The notes beneath the pieces were generated by a model. That model was given only the letters and a program-made list of their open reading frames with translations, was not told where the DNA came from and did not search any database. A stretch of DNA of 64,000 nt from Isoetes taiwanensis. Taxonomy: Eukaryota; Streptophyta; Lycopodiopsida; Isoetales; Isoetaceae. Where the stretch lies: contig JAJEKV010000073.1 of assembly GCA_021234155.1 (NCBI GenBank), forward strand, positions 4,000,001 through 4,064,000. The letters run 5' to 3'. Position 1 is the stretch's first letter. The number at the start of each line of letters is the position of its first letter. Shown here in pieces: positions 43,594 to 56,800 of the stretch. Position numbers and translations under genes: made by a program.

Positions 43594-43965
43594 AGGAAAA
43601 ATCAAGCTCTAGATGCTCTAAAGTTATTTGTTGCAGAGGATGAAAGGCAAATATGGAAGAAGGTCAAGTGCATAAGATCCGATAGAGGAGGAGAATATCT
43701 CTCATGTAAGTTCAGACAAACTGGAGCCTCATAGAGAAAAAATCGAACCTTGTTGAGTGCTATGAAGTCCATGCTAAGATCTACATGACTGCCAAACAAG
43801 CTGTGAAAAAAGGCCCTTAAAACAACAGTAATGATCCATAATAGATTGCTATCAGCCAGCTTACATGGATATATTCCAGAGCGTGTGTGGATTGCAAAAA
43901 GGATTAGTATTAATTATGATTTCTTGAAAACATATGGATGTCTGGGTTATATTTATGTATCATTA
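43594..43965 (+). pseudogene. Copia integrase fragment
   Basis: Reads NQALDALKLFVAEDERQ, then VKCIRSDRGGEYLS, RKNRTLLSAMKSML and, after stops, LHGYIPERVW and FLKTYGCLGYI. This follows the integrase of the copia element at 38.2-37.6 kb with many stops. It is an old 370-bp fragment on the opposite strand from that element. Confidence 0.8.
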
Positions 43966-44529
43966 TTCATCATATTTGCTATTTAGCTATGTCTGGACTT
44001 CTTTTGCGTTCTAATAGCAGACCATATGTATGGCACTAGCTTTAGTACTCATATGTCATTTTACCTAGTCATTGTGTTTTTCATTTGTCCTTTTCTACCA
44101 TATGGCTAACCTCCTTGCACTCCATCCCAATCTTGGCACTTTGACCTCCTCCTTTTTATTGGCCATAACCCCACCTGTGACTATTTAAGCCTTATTTTTG
44201 TTCGATCTACATTGTGATCCGGAAACTTTCATCCTTTCCCTTCTTGACCTTCTTTTTGGTTGGTGCTGACATGTCTACATCCGCTCCCTCAATCGGCCGG
44301 TTTTGTGTCTCTTGTGAGTCCCTTCCCAGAATAATACATGAATTTAGAACTAATGTATGACATACTAGCATGCGCCTACCCTATATTAACACAATCATAT
44401 GAAAACCACAATGAAATGGGCGTATAAATATATGTTTTGCGTGACGTAACCATTTTTTATGATATTCAAAACTCTAGATACTTCTTATTAGTAAGTCAAT
44501 TACAACTTTTATATTAAAATTATCCCAAC

Positions 44530-44569
<40 letters not shown>

Positions 44570-45830
44570 ACTGTAACCCTATTTTATTTTTCTATCTGTC
44601 TAATTAAACCTGACCATTGACAATAGACTACTAAATATTGACTATTGGCCATAGATCATTGCCATTGACCATGAACCCTAAATCCATGAACATTGGCTAT
44701 TAACCATGAAGCGTTGACATTGACCTTGACCTTGACCTTGCGCTTATCATAATTTGACTTGGCAAAAACGTAATAAGATTTGGTATAAAATCAAACGGTA
44801 AAATGAAAGTAGATTTTGGGATGATAATGTGAACTTGAAATGACAAAGAAAGCAAATGCTAAAGTAGATTTTGGGATGTTTATGTGAGAAATACTAAACA
44901 TGAGATGACAAAGAAAGCACTGGAACGCCTTGAAAGGACCCCACTCGGGTCAGTTCGCACCAAATGCATGTCCAACAACGTTGGGGGAGCCAAATGGACA
45001 AAGTAACCCGAGTCCTAAGTTTTAAGTGAATTTTTCCCAAAAAAAGTTATAAAGTGAATTTTTCCCAAATTAAGTTATAAAATGAACTTGACATGCCTGT
45101 TCTAGCTAGCTTTCATGTATTCTATTGACTTGTACCATGCCATTCTCGTTTTCAATCCATTTTGACCTCACCTTAAAGTATTAGTTTTCAATCCATGTTG
45201 ACCTCACCTTAGAAGTATTCCGGCAATAGCAGGAATCGAACCTCGCATACCCCCTCGTGCCAACCACGGAGGGCGAGCATCGTTTATGTTTCTTAATTAT
45301 ATTTAATGTCTAAATCTGTTACAAAATATGCATGCCAAAGATCTTTAAAGTTAGAACCATCAAGCTAGATATATACTGCAGTTTGCATTCGTCTCAGCTT
45401 AGTTGCCACTCTTAGCTTATTAAGCATCTTCCCGACTAAGCTTAGTTGCCACTCTTAGCTTGCTAAGCATCTTCTCGACTACACCATACTAGTATAATCC
45501 CCTATAATCAAACTTTTTCCTGGCAACTTTGCTAGTTGCCAGGGGTTTAACAATTTGTTGCCACATGTTTGTATGACACGCCAACATATGCTATGGATGT
45601 ACCATCATCAATTGTCTCTTTGATATCATAGATATTAATTGGCCAGAAATTTATTCTACCAAGGTACTCTAGCCCAGCACACCAAGTATAACCGTAAACA
45701 TAAGCCTCGTCATCCCATGATAGTAGATTTAACTACCTTTCACAACTCTTAGTGATGTGTTAAATGCTAAGATGCTCATTTGAGCTTAGATTAGATAGAA
45801 GTCATGAATATAGAAACTGTATAGAGACAT
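43966..45830. other. Non-coding, with poly(A) and simple-sequence patches
   Basis: A run of about 36 A residues lies at 44,530-44,566. At 44,600-44,750 there are degenerate ATTGACC/CATTGAC repeats ending ttgaccttgaccttgacc. A 45-bp phrase, agcttagttgccactcttagct, is repeated at 45,398 and 45,440. On the minus strand near 45,235-45,250, GGTTCGATTCC matches the Pol III B-box, but no complete tRNA fold follows. Confidence 0.5.
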
Positions 45831-46950
45831 AAATAATTGTTGTCTATTGGATTATTAGCTGCTTCATGTACTTTAGGGCAGTCAAATAGGCCAGGTAAAC
45901 CTTCATTGCAGATCCTTGACCCCTCAATACGGGAGCTACTCAACCATATCGAGCAATTCCAAACTAGAGAACAACCTTATGGAGGAAACTTCAGCAGAAA
46001 ATATCAAGAGGGTGAACAGGGGAGCCGAACACAAATAATGAAGGGCAGACTACAGAAAAGACGATCGAGACATCAAGAATAAATAGCTGAGATGCCGAGA
46101 GGAGCTATTCACAGCCAATAGGCACTTACGCTATTGATCACATTAGGGAAGGAACATCTTCTAGCCAAGGATGTTCTTCAAGTGCCATATTGTCTCGAGA
46201 AAGAGCTCCACATCGACCGGCTATTGTCACAACTCCACCACCAACAAGTAGATGACTTCATCGACTTTTCACATCAAGAGTTTCTAAGAGATGAGGCTAA
46301 ACATATCCCCTAGTAGGGCAACTACCTCAGACATATAAGCCCATGGTAGTATTAGATCTAGACTTCGAGAAGAGATGCTTTGCCTAAGGAGGAATTACAA
46401 GCCATCGAGGCCAGACTGCTCAGGAATAGGAGTATGACCAGACCGCAACCAATTTCTTTCTTGTCAGCCCGATTCTCTGGAGTAGCTGCATCGACCTCGA
46501 TAACACCATCTTCTTGCAAAAAGATCATGATGACCTTCGACCTTAGAGATTGGAAGCCAAGTATCAACGAGAAGAGACACCATGGAGGACCAAATAGAAG
46601 CATTACTTCAAAATTATAGATCCCCCACATGGATCCGAATAGACTTATCTCCCAGGAAGAGAGGTTGAACAGTTCGAAGTGGTAAAGCACTCAATCGTTA
46701 GCCTTATACGGCAACATGGGACTGCCAAGACGAAGAGTCAACATGAAGGAGATCGACAGGATCACCCCAAAATCTGAGCAAAGCTTCAAGGATTGGGAAG
46801 AAATGGATGGAGTAACTAAAAGTATACAGAATTGGTGATAGATGTTCAATATATCGGAACCTCTTGGTGAGCTTGATCGCCTCGCTAAGGATTCATTGCT
46901 GGTCAGGCCGCCCTTGACATGGTCCTCCATTCCAAAAGGTATACACCTCA
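45831..46950. other. Unassigned region with long but broken plus-strand reading
   Basis: A plus-strand reading continues across 45.84-46.98 kb with several stops (for example PSIRELLNHIEQFQTREQPY, MMTFDLRDWKPSINEKR). This could be a decayed protein-coding segment of a transposon, but I recognise no family. Confidence 0.3.
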
Positions 46951-47117
46951 TCTGTGCTCTCGACGACCTTTTGTTTTCTATCATTAAGCTTTAAGCTTGC
47001 ATGTAGTCTAATATCATTACCTTATCTCAAACAAAATGACAACAAAGTCCACTGCCTAGGGGGATTTACTTTTGGATGTCATACATTCATGGAGTTGCTA
47101 CCTTACAAACTCTATGT

Positions 47118-48650
47118 TTTTTTTTTTTTTTTTTGAAGGACGACAATCTATTATCAAGGAAAATCAAGATACATACAAGGGACCTGTGACATGGGACTCA
47201 AAACCAAGAGGACGAAATAGTCCACTAAGGCTGGGTTCACATGCACCTTCATGACCCTCACCATCACGTAAAAGGGCTCACCATTTTACGTTCACCATCG
47301 CCAATTTGCACTGGGCAAAATAGGCCCCTTCTCCGACGATGGTTGCATGTGAACCAGCCCTAAGCAAAACCACCCATACAATCATACTTCTTGTGCCACC
47401 TTGCGGCGTTTAATGGCCTCATCACCATCAACATGGTCTGCAACATCGAGATGATCATCAACAGACATCAAATTATCATGCCATTGAATAGTACAAGGTA
47501 GGATAGGCTCATGAGATGACATAACAGACTTCTTCCTCGCTGCCTTCTTCCAATTGACCTGTTGCCATGACTCTTTAGCGCACTGAAGATTAGAACTATC
47601 AGCCATAACAATCTCATAAGCATGAGAAGAAGAGGCAACAACGTGGAGAGTAGTAGGAACTATAGCTGCAACTGATGGTGCTAAAGACGACACCATCGGA
47701 TCTGTATGTAGAGCATCTTCCATAGCCGAGGAATGCAAAGCAACCGGCAAAGGTTGATCATGAATAGGTGAAGAAACAACAACGGGAGCTTGAACCTGAG
47801 ACGAATGTTGAACAGCTACCTGAGATGCACGATACCTCGACGAAAGCTAGCAAAAGCCTCCTTATCAGGAAACAAACGGGCTAATTCTGGACCATTCAGA
47901 AGCTTAAGATCCAACTTCTTATACCAAGGCCCATTCTTCACAACTATACAATCTGGTAAAGGCGAGTCTATTGGCATAGAAACACAAATCCTTGGACCAT
48001 TCATGATAGAGTGTGAGATATGAACCCCATAAGTCCCATTGCAATTGCAACTAGAAATTGATGAGCCATTAGATCAGGAAGGAAGGAAGGAAGGTGTATT
48101 TTTACGTCGTAGCACTAGCCAGCATCCCTTAGGACATACGACGGCAGGAGGAAGATTAGGTAACAAGAACCAGCAAGGCATCTTTAATGCACGAACCATA
48201 TCTAGTGTAAAGCCAGGAGAGTAAGACTGGTACATTATATATTCCCCACCAAGTGGATCAATCCCTCTTGATACCAAAGAATCCACTGCATCACTACTTT
48301 CAAACATAATCAAAACAAAGTCTTTTGCCAACAACTTGATGGACTGAAAAGGAGGAAGTTGAAGGCGTCTCAAAAGCCGAGATAATCAGACACGAAATCG
48401 TGATAAATCTAAATAGCCACCAGTAAAATAACCAAGAACTGCACAGGAAGATAAGTTCTCAGCACATTTAATATGAGCTTGATGATCCACTTCAACCACA
48501 GGAATACCAGAAGCTTGAACTACATTCTGACAGTCAGACTGGTAAAATACGTCATCTAGAGGCAATTGTTGTTGAAGTTGAATCTATCGGGCTTTCAATG
48601 TGCCCAAGATTGCCGACAACTCATCCTTACTCCCTTCAGACAACACTTGT
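47118..48650 (-). mobile_element. L1-type LINE fragment: DUF4283 ORF1 and 3' tail
   Basis: On the minus strand 48,373-48,074 reads FQSIKLLAKDFVLIMFESSD and PGFTLDMVRALKMPCWFLLP followed by NLPP, the DUF4283 signature of plant LINE ORF1 proteins. Basic and acidic linker sequence continues to about 47,382. The 3' end (ttgataatagattgtcgtcc then poly(A), 47,118-47,150) is also LINE-like. The endonuclease and RT are missing, so ORF2 was deleted. A MITE at 47,229-47,360 interrupts the 3' part. Frames are broken at 47.75-48.07 kb. Confidence 0.6.
47229..47360. mobile_element. Tourist-like MITE, 132 bp
   Basis: The left end is GGCTGGGTTCACATGCACC; the right end, reverse complemented, is GGGCTGGTTCACATGCAACC. 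TAA flanks both sides (47,226-47,228 and 47,361-47,363), the PIF/Harbinger duplication. The interior carries another inverted pair, CACGTAAAA and TTTTACGTTC. Non-coding. Confidence 0.75.
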
Positions 48651-49340
48651 AAAGCAGCTGCTACCCTTGCCTTTCTAGATGCACTAGATATATCCTTACA
48701 AAGCCAATCACTAAATCTTTGATATGAAACGTTTGTAACAGAATCAATGACTTCCAAGCATTATCATTTGCCCGAGGCTGAGGATTGTACGAGGTCTTTC
48801 GACCTATTTCCACACATATACTTAAGAGTTTCTTTTTCTTTTTGTTTTGGAGGGGGGAAGGAGAACTACTTGGGTTAAATTTTGTATGGAAGGACTCTAA
48901 TTGCCCTTCAAAAATAGATGGGTGTTTTGACCATCCTCTATGCAAAATCGTTAACCATGTATAAGACGAGTACCTCCACAACATAAGGGATAATTCGACA
49001 AACATTTTGGATGGCATCAATTCAAAGGTTGGACAATTTCAAGAGGACAATAATTAAGAAGGTGGGAATTCTAGAGTATAGATCTAGAACAAGAATAATT
49101 ATTTAAATGAATGGTCTTTTGCGATTAAAGGAAACATCATGTCAACAAAACTTATGGCCATAGGAATTATGTAAATAAGTCACTAACCCATAACTTTTCA
49201 TCTCTTAGATGGCAGATATCTTTAAGAGTAAGACCCCCAAGTTTAATTAGCTTAGACCCAGTACAAATGGCAAGATGAAGCAATTCGCAACACCAAAAAA
49301 ATAATAGTCAACTTCAACATCATCTTAAATAGAGCAAAAG
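48651..49340. other. Non-coding spacer
   Basis: The minus-strand frame at 48,661-49,020 has no recognised motif and contains a C/T-rich low-complexity segment. Possibly more LINE debris; I see nothing firm. Confidence 0.35.
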
Positions 49341-49344
49341 TTAA

Positions 49345-50480
49345 GCGTCGGCGCCGAATTATGGACATTGGCAAGTATGATCTCATAGTAGACATGGAAT
49401 ATTTAAAGCCTGCTAAGGCAATAAGTGACTACCGTAAGCAAGAAATATCTATCCTAGCACCAAATGGCAAGCACTTTACCATTAAAGTTAAGGAAGTAAT
49501 TTCAGTCGTGCAATGCATGTTAGTGAAGCAATTACTTAAATGTATCATGAGGGATGAGATCGCATACATACTTAAGCTAGAAACCATCAACACCAACCGC
49601 AAGAGTGAGAAGGAAGATACTACTTCAAAACAGTTCCCTAAGCCAATGCCAAGCTCATCAAAGGGTTCCATGATATCTTTGCAGATGAAATCCAAGAGCT
49701 TCCACTCTATAGAGGCATAGAGTGTGAGATCACTCTTGCACCAGATGCTAAGCCAGACAGCAAAGCTCTTTACAAAATGAGCACCGCCAAGTTAGCAGAG
49801 CTCAATAAGCAATTGAGGGAGTCATTGAAGCTGGAATTCATTCGGCCAAGCATGTCACCATTCGAGGCATCCATCCTCTTCGTGAAGAAGAATGATGGAA
49901 GTTTGAGGATGTTTATCAACTATCGAATCTCAACAAGCAAATGATTAAGAACAAGTATGTCTTGTCAAGGGTAGATAACTTAATGGACCAGCTCCAAGGA
50001 GTTAAAGTATTCTCCAAGATAGACCTAAGATCCAGGTATCATCAAATAAGGATAAAGAAGAAGACATAAGCCCACCTTTACTATGAATTCACGATAATGC
50101 TCTTTGGTCTATCAAATGCCACTGCAACCTTTATGCATCTAATGAACGACATTTTCAAAAACTTCTTGGTTTGTCATCATCTTCTTTGATGACATCCTGA
50201 TTTATAACAAGTTCTTGGAGGATCTTATAGTCCATTTGAGTAGGGTGTTGAAAAAGCTCAATTCGCAACACCTGAGGTGGAGTCTTCAGGTCACATGGTA
50301 TCGGCAGAGGGAATCTCCACAGACCCATAATTATTGGCCAATACCGAAGAATGTCTCAGAAGTAAGGATTTTCTTGGGGGGTAGTATGGAACATTTGTAA
50401 GGACTTTGCTAAGTCGGTTGCTCCTCTATCGGATCTCACTACGCATCAGAAAGTCAAGGTTTGGGTTGCACATTGGATCC
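49345..50480 (+). pseudogene. Ty3-gypsy protease-RT fragment
   Basis: Starts at the protease end (DIGKYDLIVDMEYLKPAKA), runs through the linker to RT, where the blocks are spread over frames: a KMSTAKLAELNKQL-type segment near 49,780, [16 protein letters not shown] near 49,890, and [19 protein letters not shown]-type near 50,000. It continues to a 'PFGLSNA'-like segment near 50,100 and part of the connection (NVSEVRIFLGG near 50,360). It is close to the 9.9-11.2 kb element but more decayed. No LTRs were found. Confidence 0.75.
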
Positions 50481-52020
50481 AGAATGTTTAGTGGATGATA
50501 ATGGAGCCTCACCTGTTACAACAAGTTCAAATATCTGGTTCTTGACTAGGATCGTTCTGGAACTGATCCAAGATCACCCCAACATTTCATAAAAGGTCCG
50601 AATTATCTACCTTTAGGCCAAATTTAGATTATATGGCCATCTCTACTCTTTCTCCAGATATTTTCTATATTCTCAGGGTTTCTTTAGAAAGAGTCCCTCT
50701 TTCATTCCATGAAGTCCTTAAGCACTCGAATTTTCTGAATCCAGTATCTATGCCTTTGTCTAGCCAAACCTTTGTCTTTACCTTATTCTAGGAACAATAT
50801 GTTGAGAAGACAAGATAAAGCTTTCTTGTCAAATCAGAGCTCGGTTAGGTGGCCGAGCATCCTAAAAATTGGATTTGTCATTTGTTTCTACTTCTTTATT
50901 TTTTGTTCAGTTTATTTGTTGAACCATATCAGCAAATGTGTTGTTTGTGGTCCAGGTCCAATATGTAAAGCAAGCAATAACACTTTTAGTAGTGTTAGTG
51001 ATATGTGGAGAACTATGGGGTGCCCTAAGAATGAAGGGTCTGACTGGTACAAACCTAAGTGTTTGATAATGGATGCAACCATTGTGGGCTGAAATCTTTC
51101 AAGAAATGCACTAAAGAAGAGAGCAAGAAGATGAAGTTTGATTGGAAGAACTTCAAGAAGATGAGCATTACTTTATTTCTTATTCTTCTTCTATGTCTTG
51201 TAATCTGCTTTGATTAGGTGCCGATCTTGTAACAGCATGCATGTCCATTTTATTTACATACATTTTGCTTACTTCTATAAGATGAATTAGCAATGTTTTG
51301 TTCGTATAGGATGTTTGCAAAGGTGGTAAACCAATTGTCAATACCAAGGACATTATGAGGTTGGCGTACAAAACCACATCATTGCACGGGTTTATGGAAC
51401 ATGATGACAAAGTCATCGAACAGTTCATTCCGCATAATTACACAGCAAGGTGGTAAACAGAGTAGTTTAAAAGAGTGTTTACAAACCTTCCCAAAAGATA
51501 TCGTTGTTTCTATCATAGACTTTGTGGAGAAATATGCATTTAAAATTCAGCATGAGGTTCAGTCAATGCATTGGAAGGACTATTAGTGTTCTATACTAGT
51601 GTACATCACTTAAATGCCATAATCAAAATGAGAGGCGCCTAGAGGCCCCAATATGCAGTCTGAGTCGTAGGATTGACGGATCCGATGAATGAGGTAGTCT
51701 AGGGCGCACCTTGTTTAGAATAGGCACTCAAACGAAAGGGGGTTTTATGGGAAATTTAATTGAAAACATAAAAGATAATGGTTTTGTATTTTGTTTTGCA
51801 TGAATATGCATCTATGACTCTTTTAGACCTTAACAACCTGGCCCTCAAGTTTTAGTGCTGAGATCAGATCTCAGCCGTTGGTTGCAATGGTGTTACCCAC
51901 CAGTAACAAGTGCATAAACACCTAGTTTGTTATGCCAAATGGCCATAAACACCTAGTTTGTTATGAAAACCACCATATCACTACAAAACCACTATAAAAC
52001 TCTCGGGCCTAGGTTGTTAA
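50481..52020. other. Unassigned region
   Basis: The plus-strand frame at 50,772-51,092 has a hydrophobic stretch (FVICFYFFIFCSVYLL) and a reading CKGGKPIVNTKDIMRLAYKT follows near 51,310. Neither matches a family I know. The block near 51,725-51,790 (aaacgaaagggggttttatgg) resembles 33,710, so a dispersed repeat passes through here. Confidence 0.35.
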
Positions 52021-52023
52021 GGC

Positions 52024-52116
52024 GGATAACACCCTAGAACTTGGGTGTTATGCCCTACTATAACAAACTCGGGCTGTTATAATAGGGCATAACACCCCCA
52101 TTCCAGGGTGTTATCC
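52024..52116. repeat. 93-nt near-perfect hairpin
   Basis: The left arm is 52,024-52,065 (GGATAACACCCTAGAAC... to ..TATAACA) and the right arm is 52,075-52,116, its reverse complement with about five mismatches over 42 bp, separated by a 9-nt loop. It could be the core of a small MITE or give a hairpin RNA. No flanking TIR/TSD was identified. Confidence 0.85.
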
Positions 52117-53838
52117 TTCTCATATTTCTTGGCAATACTTAACATAGGTATCAAAATATGGCATCCCAAAGTTTAAGGCAAGAAGACCACCAAGTGAGTT
52201 TGACAATGTGCTTTCTTGTAATTTCAAGCAGGTGTATTACGAAAAAAAACGTTTAGTAGGCAAAATGTCTTAAAGGTTTGTCGCAAATCCCCCGCGTGTG
52301 CATAAATATAGAGAATAAGATAATGATATGCCTTTACTTCTTAGCATCTTATGAAGGTGATTCGTGTAAATATGTTTTTTTTTTTAATCTTGTTCGTGAT
52401 TACCGATTGCTTCAATGTTGGTGTTGTCATTAGTAGTTCTCACATGTGTTGTCGTCAGACCACACGTTGAGGAGAGAGATAATATGAAATTATCATAGTG
52501 AAACTGGGTTGACAAGTATTGCTCCTTTTTAAATAAAATACCACATGGTTTAGTATATTTCACTTGCCCAGGGTCAATGTTAGTCTTGCTTAAATTGTAA
52601 AATAGGAACCATGCAAAAAAATTATATGCTTGATTGCAACATGTCCACATGTTAATAGCGTAAAATACGGTCCTCTCTCTATTGACAACATACATACAGT
52701 GAGGAGGTCAGTAAGTCTCAGGCCTTGATAAAACATTTCTTGATAATAGTTAACTCTGTGATGTAGATAAATGTTTGGAGGAATTGCGGCAACCGGTGGT
52801 TTAATTTGAAACTCAAATTGCCAGATAAGGATACCAAACAACACCTTCCATGGTGTATCGTTCAGATCAAAACGTTATAAAGAAGAAGAAGAACGATCTG
52901 GCATTCAAATCACTTGAGATTCTAAGCATCTTCGTGAAGGGGCCACGAATGCATGGGAAGCAGATAACAAATGGTTGTCCAGGGTCAAAGATAAGGTGAT
53001 TGCAAGTAAAAAAGTTGACTTGAAGCATGAATGCATAAACCACCAACCTCCACCACTTACTCAATATAAAAAAGACCATGATGTTGGATGGGCGACAGGC
53101 AGTGCAATAATACCAAGAAAACAATGAATTGGCAAGCATGGTGGTGAAGCATGAAGATTAAAAGAAGATGGGGTTGTCTCTTTAATTTGGTTGATCTAAT
53201 GATAGAATAGTATTGGGGATGCGCTCTATCCTATTGTAAGGGTTGTACCCCTTTGTCTTTGGTCCATCTGTCCCAAGACTGAGACAAACTGCGAATGGTT
53301 CTGTGTTTGCAGATTTGATTGTCTGCTTTGCTTGAGACCCAGCGATGTAGCTAAGCAGTTTCTTAAGTTCTTGTTTAGTGTATCATCTGGTCATGCACAG
53401 ATCATGAGTTCAGCCGAGCAATAACGCCCTTTCTTCCTCAGAACAGCTGCGCAAGCCAACGTGGACAAGATTTTACCACATGTTAGACATGTCACTCAAG
53501 GGCTCTACTTATACCCCCTAACAACCTTGTTAATTTCAATGGGGGGACCACTTTGGGCAAAGGTTCCTTTCGCCATTTTTCTTTCATAAACCTATGATCC
53601 CCATATTACATCTATCCAATGGTTCTTCTTTGCTACCTTGTGCGCCTCCCCTTTTTTGTCCACTTGTTTTTCTTTCTTGCAATATTGCCTATGCACGCAT
53701 TTGGGAAGGCGCCCTCTTCTTTTATTTTTCGCCATCCGAGCATCAAAACCTTTGATTCATCAATCCCACATTGGCCCCTAAATTTGTGAGCGTCTGCTAT
53801 TCCCCCGAGATTGTGCACCGTCTGTCATGATCCTTTAA
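52117..53838. other. Upstream region of the TRM-like gene, unassigned
   Basis: The frames at 52.4-53.1 kb have no recognised motif. The last 400 bp before the ATG at 53,839 is C/T-rich and may hold the promoter and 5' UTR, but no convincing TATA box was found. Confidence 0.35.
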
Positions 53839-56800
53839 ATGGCGGATCCAGCAGCAAAATTGTTCTCAAATCTTTCATCCAGAGACTCCTCCCATCATAA
53901 AATTGGAGGATGTGTCAATGTATTTCTTCATATCTTCGACTGGAATTACAGGCTCTCCGGCAAAAGATTTTCCGTGAGAAAATATCTTACAGGTATATAG
54001 ATATAATCTGTGGCTTGAGTTAGGATTTCCAGTTCCAGTGCAGCAGATCTTCTGAAATTTGAGAAGCTTCTGATGCTTGCTTCCGGATCCCTTGTTCACG
54101 AGGGAGCCAAGCTTTTCTTTCGAGGCCGCCGAATTTAGTTTTGCCTCGGGCTGATTAGTTAATCCCTTTAGGAAAAAATCAATTTCAAGCGTGCATCTCA
54201 AGGAAAATGGGAAACGTTAAAGAATGCACGTTTTAATGCTATGCTTTTATGATTCCATGGCTTCTTTGATGTCGGATTGATCTGACAGATGCTCTGATTC
54301 TTGTTATGAACAGAAGAGGCGCCTCCTTCCAAGAGGAAAAAGAAAATTGACGACAAATTGCCAATGGCAAAGCTATTGCTGGTAAGATTTGTTATCCTTG
54401 CTTATTTTCTTTGAATGTTTAGGCTTAAATTCTGAGAAAGCTTCATGGTTTCTTATACACAGATCGCAGATGAGCATCACGCCACTAGATTGGCAACGAA
54501 GAACAAGAAGCGAACTCCAGCAGTTGCAGGGCTTCAAGATTCTGATGTTCAAAGCAAAAGCCAAACAGATCTTCCAACCCTGCAGGAGCTGTTGCATCTG
54601 GATCAGGAGCCAAAGCTTCAAGATTTTCTTCATCACAAGCACAGCCCCGCTCAGAAGCAGCCGGCCTCGCAGGAAGCTCTGCTTAATCTGCTTATCCAAG
54701 AGGCTTTGTCCGCCAAGTCTCAGGCAGAAAAGGCACACGGCAAGCTTCTTCCTCATCAGGCTTTTAGAGCTACTGTCGAATCCCTTGATGATATAAAGCA
54801 CTTAAACTTGAAAAGGGTTCCTCTCAGTTCGTGTTGTAAATCTTCGTCGCTCGCCGCTACGGCAGCTGCTTTCAAAAGCAAGATGATGCATCAAGCAAAC
54901 AAAGAACCCAAGAAGCTTGGCAGCAGAAAGGACTCTGTTTCTTGTGTTGATAAGGCTACGGTTCGAGATGCTTCTTGTGTTGATAATGCTACGGTTCGGG
55001 ATGCCGGCAATGAATCTGCAAGTACTAGAGATAAGCCTTGTGATCTCAGAACAGGACGTTTTTCTCTCAGAACTGATTTGCCGAGCAGAAGGCATTCGGC
55101 TCCGGTATTCTTAGAAAAATGGGAAGAAGATGACGAACTATGGGCAGAAGAGGTGCCGGATCTTACGTTCCCAATGGAAGAGGAGGAGGAGTCGGATCGC
55201 ACAGGTATGGAATTTTGTGGCGGAAAAAGCCTGTGCAAGAATGGCATTAGAAAGCTCACCAGATCGTTGTCTTCAAATTCCAACATTCCAAATCAAGATC
55301 CGAATCCACAGCATTGTTTGCAAAGATCGTACAGCGGAAGCCATAGTATGTCGTTGTTCGAGAATGATGCATTCCAAGCGAGCAGGGGGTATGATGTAAA
55401 ACAGAGCAGCACGAGTTTAAACCTTAGAGCTAAAAGAAGCTCCAGAGAAAAGACCAGAGTGTATGACAACAGCCTTTTCGACATGGATTGCAGAGCAGCT
55501 GCGGCTCAAGAGATTGCATCCCGAAGCTCTTGCATGGCTCGTGATTCCACCACCGATCCGAACATCCCCACCAAGCGCCGCCTCTGGAAGAATGCCTTCG
55601 AATTGTTGCAGAGCAACCATAGCTTTTCTGAATCCCTCAAGCCTTCAAAATTGGCCCAGCCTCAAACCCATTCCCCAGCTTCTCAGAATGTCGAACAATC
55701 TCATCATTCTTGCTTGGCTGCCCCAGCTGAAAAATTGCAAACCCTTACAGAGGAGGTTACCCTGGGAGATCTGTTTAAACAGGATAGCCCTAGGGGAAAA
55801 ATTGAAAGCTCCAATGGGGATAATGTGCAGCAGCTGGAAAATGATTTGGGGGGTTCAGATGTAAGTCTGGACGAGATCTTTTCGTCTAAACAAGATGGGT
55901 GTCTAGAAAGTTTTGGACATTCCTCAACAACAATAGGTGAAGTTCAAAGTAGTTGTTCTTTTGAAGAAGATGAAGGGGAGCAGTGGAACTCGCCTGCAAA
56001 CGAACATGCCTCACTTGAGGAGGATGAGGTAAGCAAAACCATTTCCTTTTTCTTCCAGTTCCTATTTTTATTTTGAGTCTTCCTGGTTGTAAATTCCATT
56101 CAGCCCTATAGAATTGTGTTTGAATCATTTCCATGGTACTTCTGTTTGCAGTTGAGGGGCAGTAACGGGGACAAAGAAGAAGCTGAAAATTTTGGGTTCC
56201 TATCGAGATCCTACCCTGAAGATAGCGATCATGTTGACACATGTGATGTATTGTCGGAATCTACTTGTGGCGATGACTGCGGGCAGCCAAGCCCTGTGTC
56301 CGTTTTGGATTCGCCATTCCAAGATGAGAGACAAGTGTCCCAAAAGCTGAGCGTCCGACGGCAGCTACCTTTCTGTAAGTATCTCTAAAAGTTTTGAACC
56401 TTTGCATCTTTTACCTTGTCCCATATACTAAAGCTTTTTCATCCCCTTTTTTTGCAGTCGAGGATGTCAGTAAAGAATCACGGGATGTGAAATCTGTGTT
56501 ATCCCCTGAGGGGGCTACAAACGACGAATTGGAGATTTTTGTGAGAAACATTGTAAATGAAGCCAATCTTTCTGAGTACCTGAAAATGTCTCCTCATTGC
56601 CCTTCAGCAGATTTAGAAATCGGGCATCATGTTCTGGACAGGCTTGAGGATGGGTATAACGTTCAGCAGTTAATTGATCACCTGAATGAATGTGGGTCTG
56701 GTAAAGGGTTCACTCTAGATGCACATTATCTGAGATACCAGGCATCCAGGGCAACTCGGAGACTACTCTTTGATGCCACCAATGAAGCCTTGAAAATATG

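Noticed and set aside
45225-45290. tRNA gene on the minus strand
   Set aside because: GGTTCGATTCC matches a B-box, but the T-stem does not pair well and no acceptor or anticodon arm is visible; at most a SINE remnant.
53875-54201. Minus-strand 108-codon frame over the start of the TRM-like gene
   Set aside because: It covers exon 1 and intron 1 in antisense, and the plus-strand reading carries the family motif and good splice sites.
54373-55620. Several minus-strand and alternative-frame open readings
   Set aside because: They are shadows of the large third exon of the TRM-like gene.
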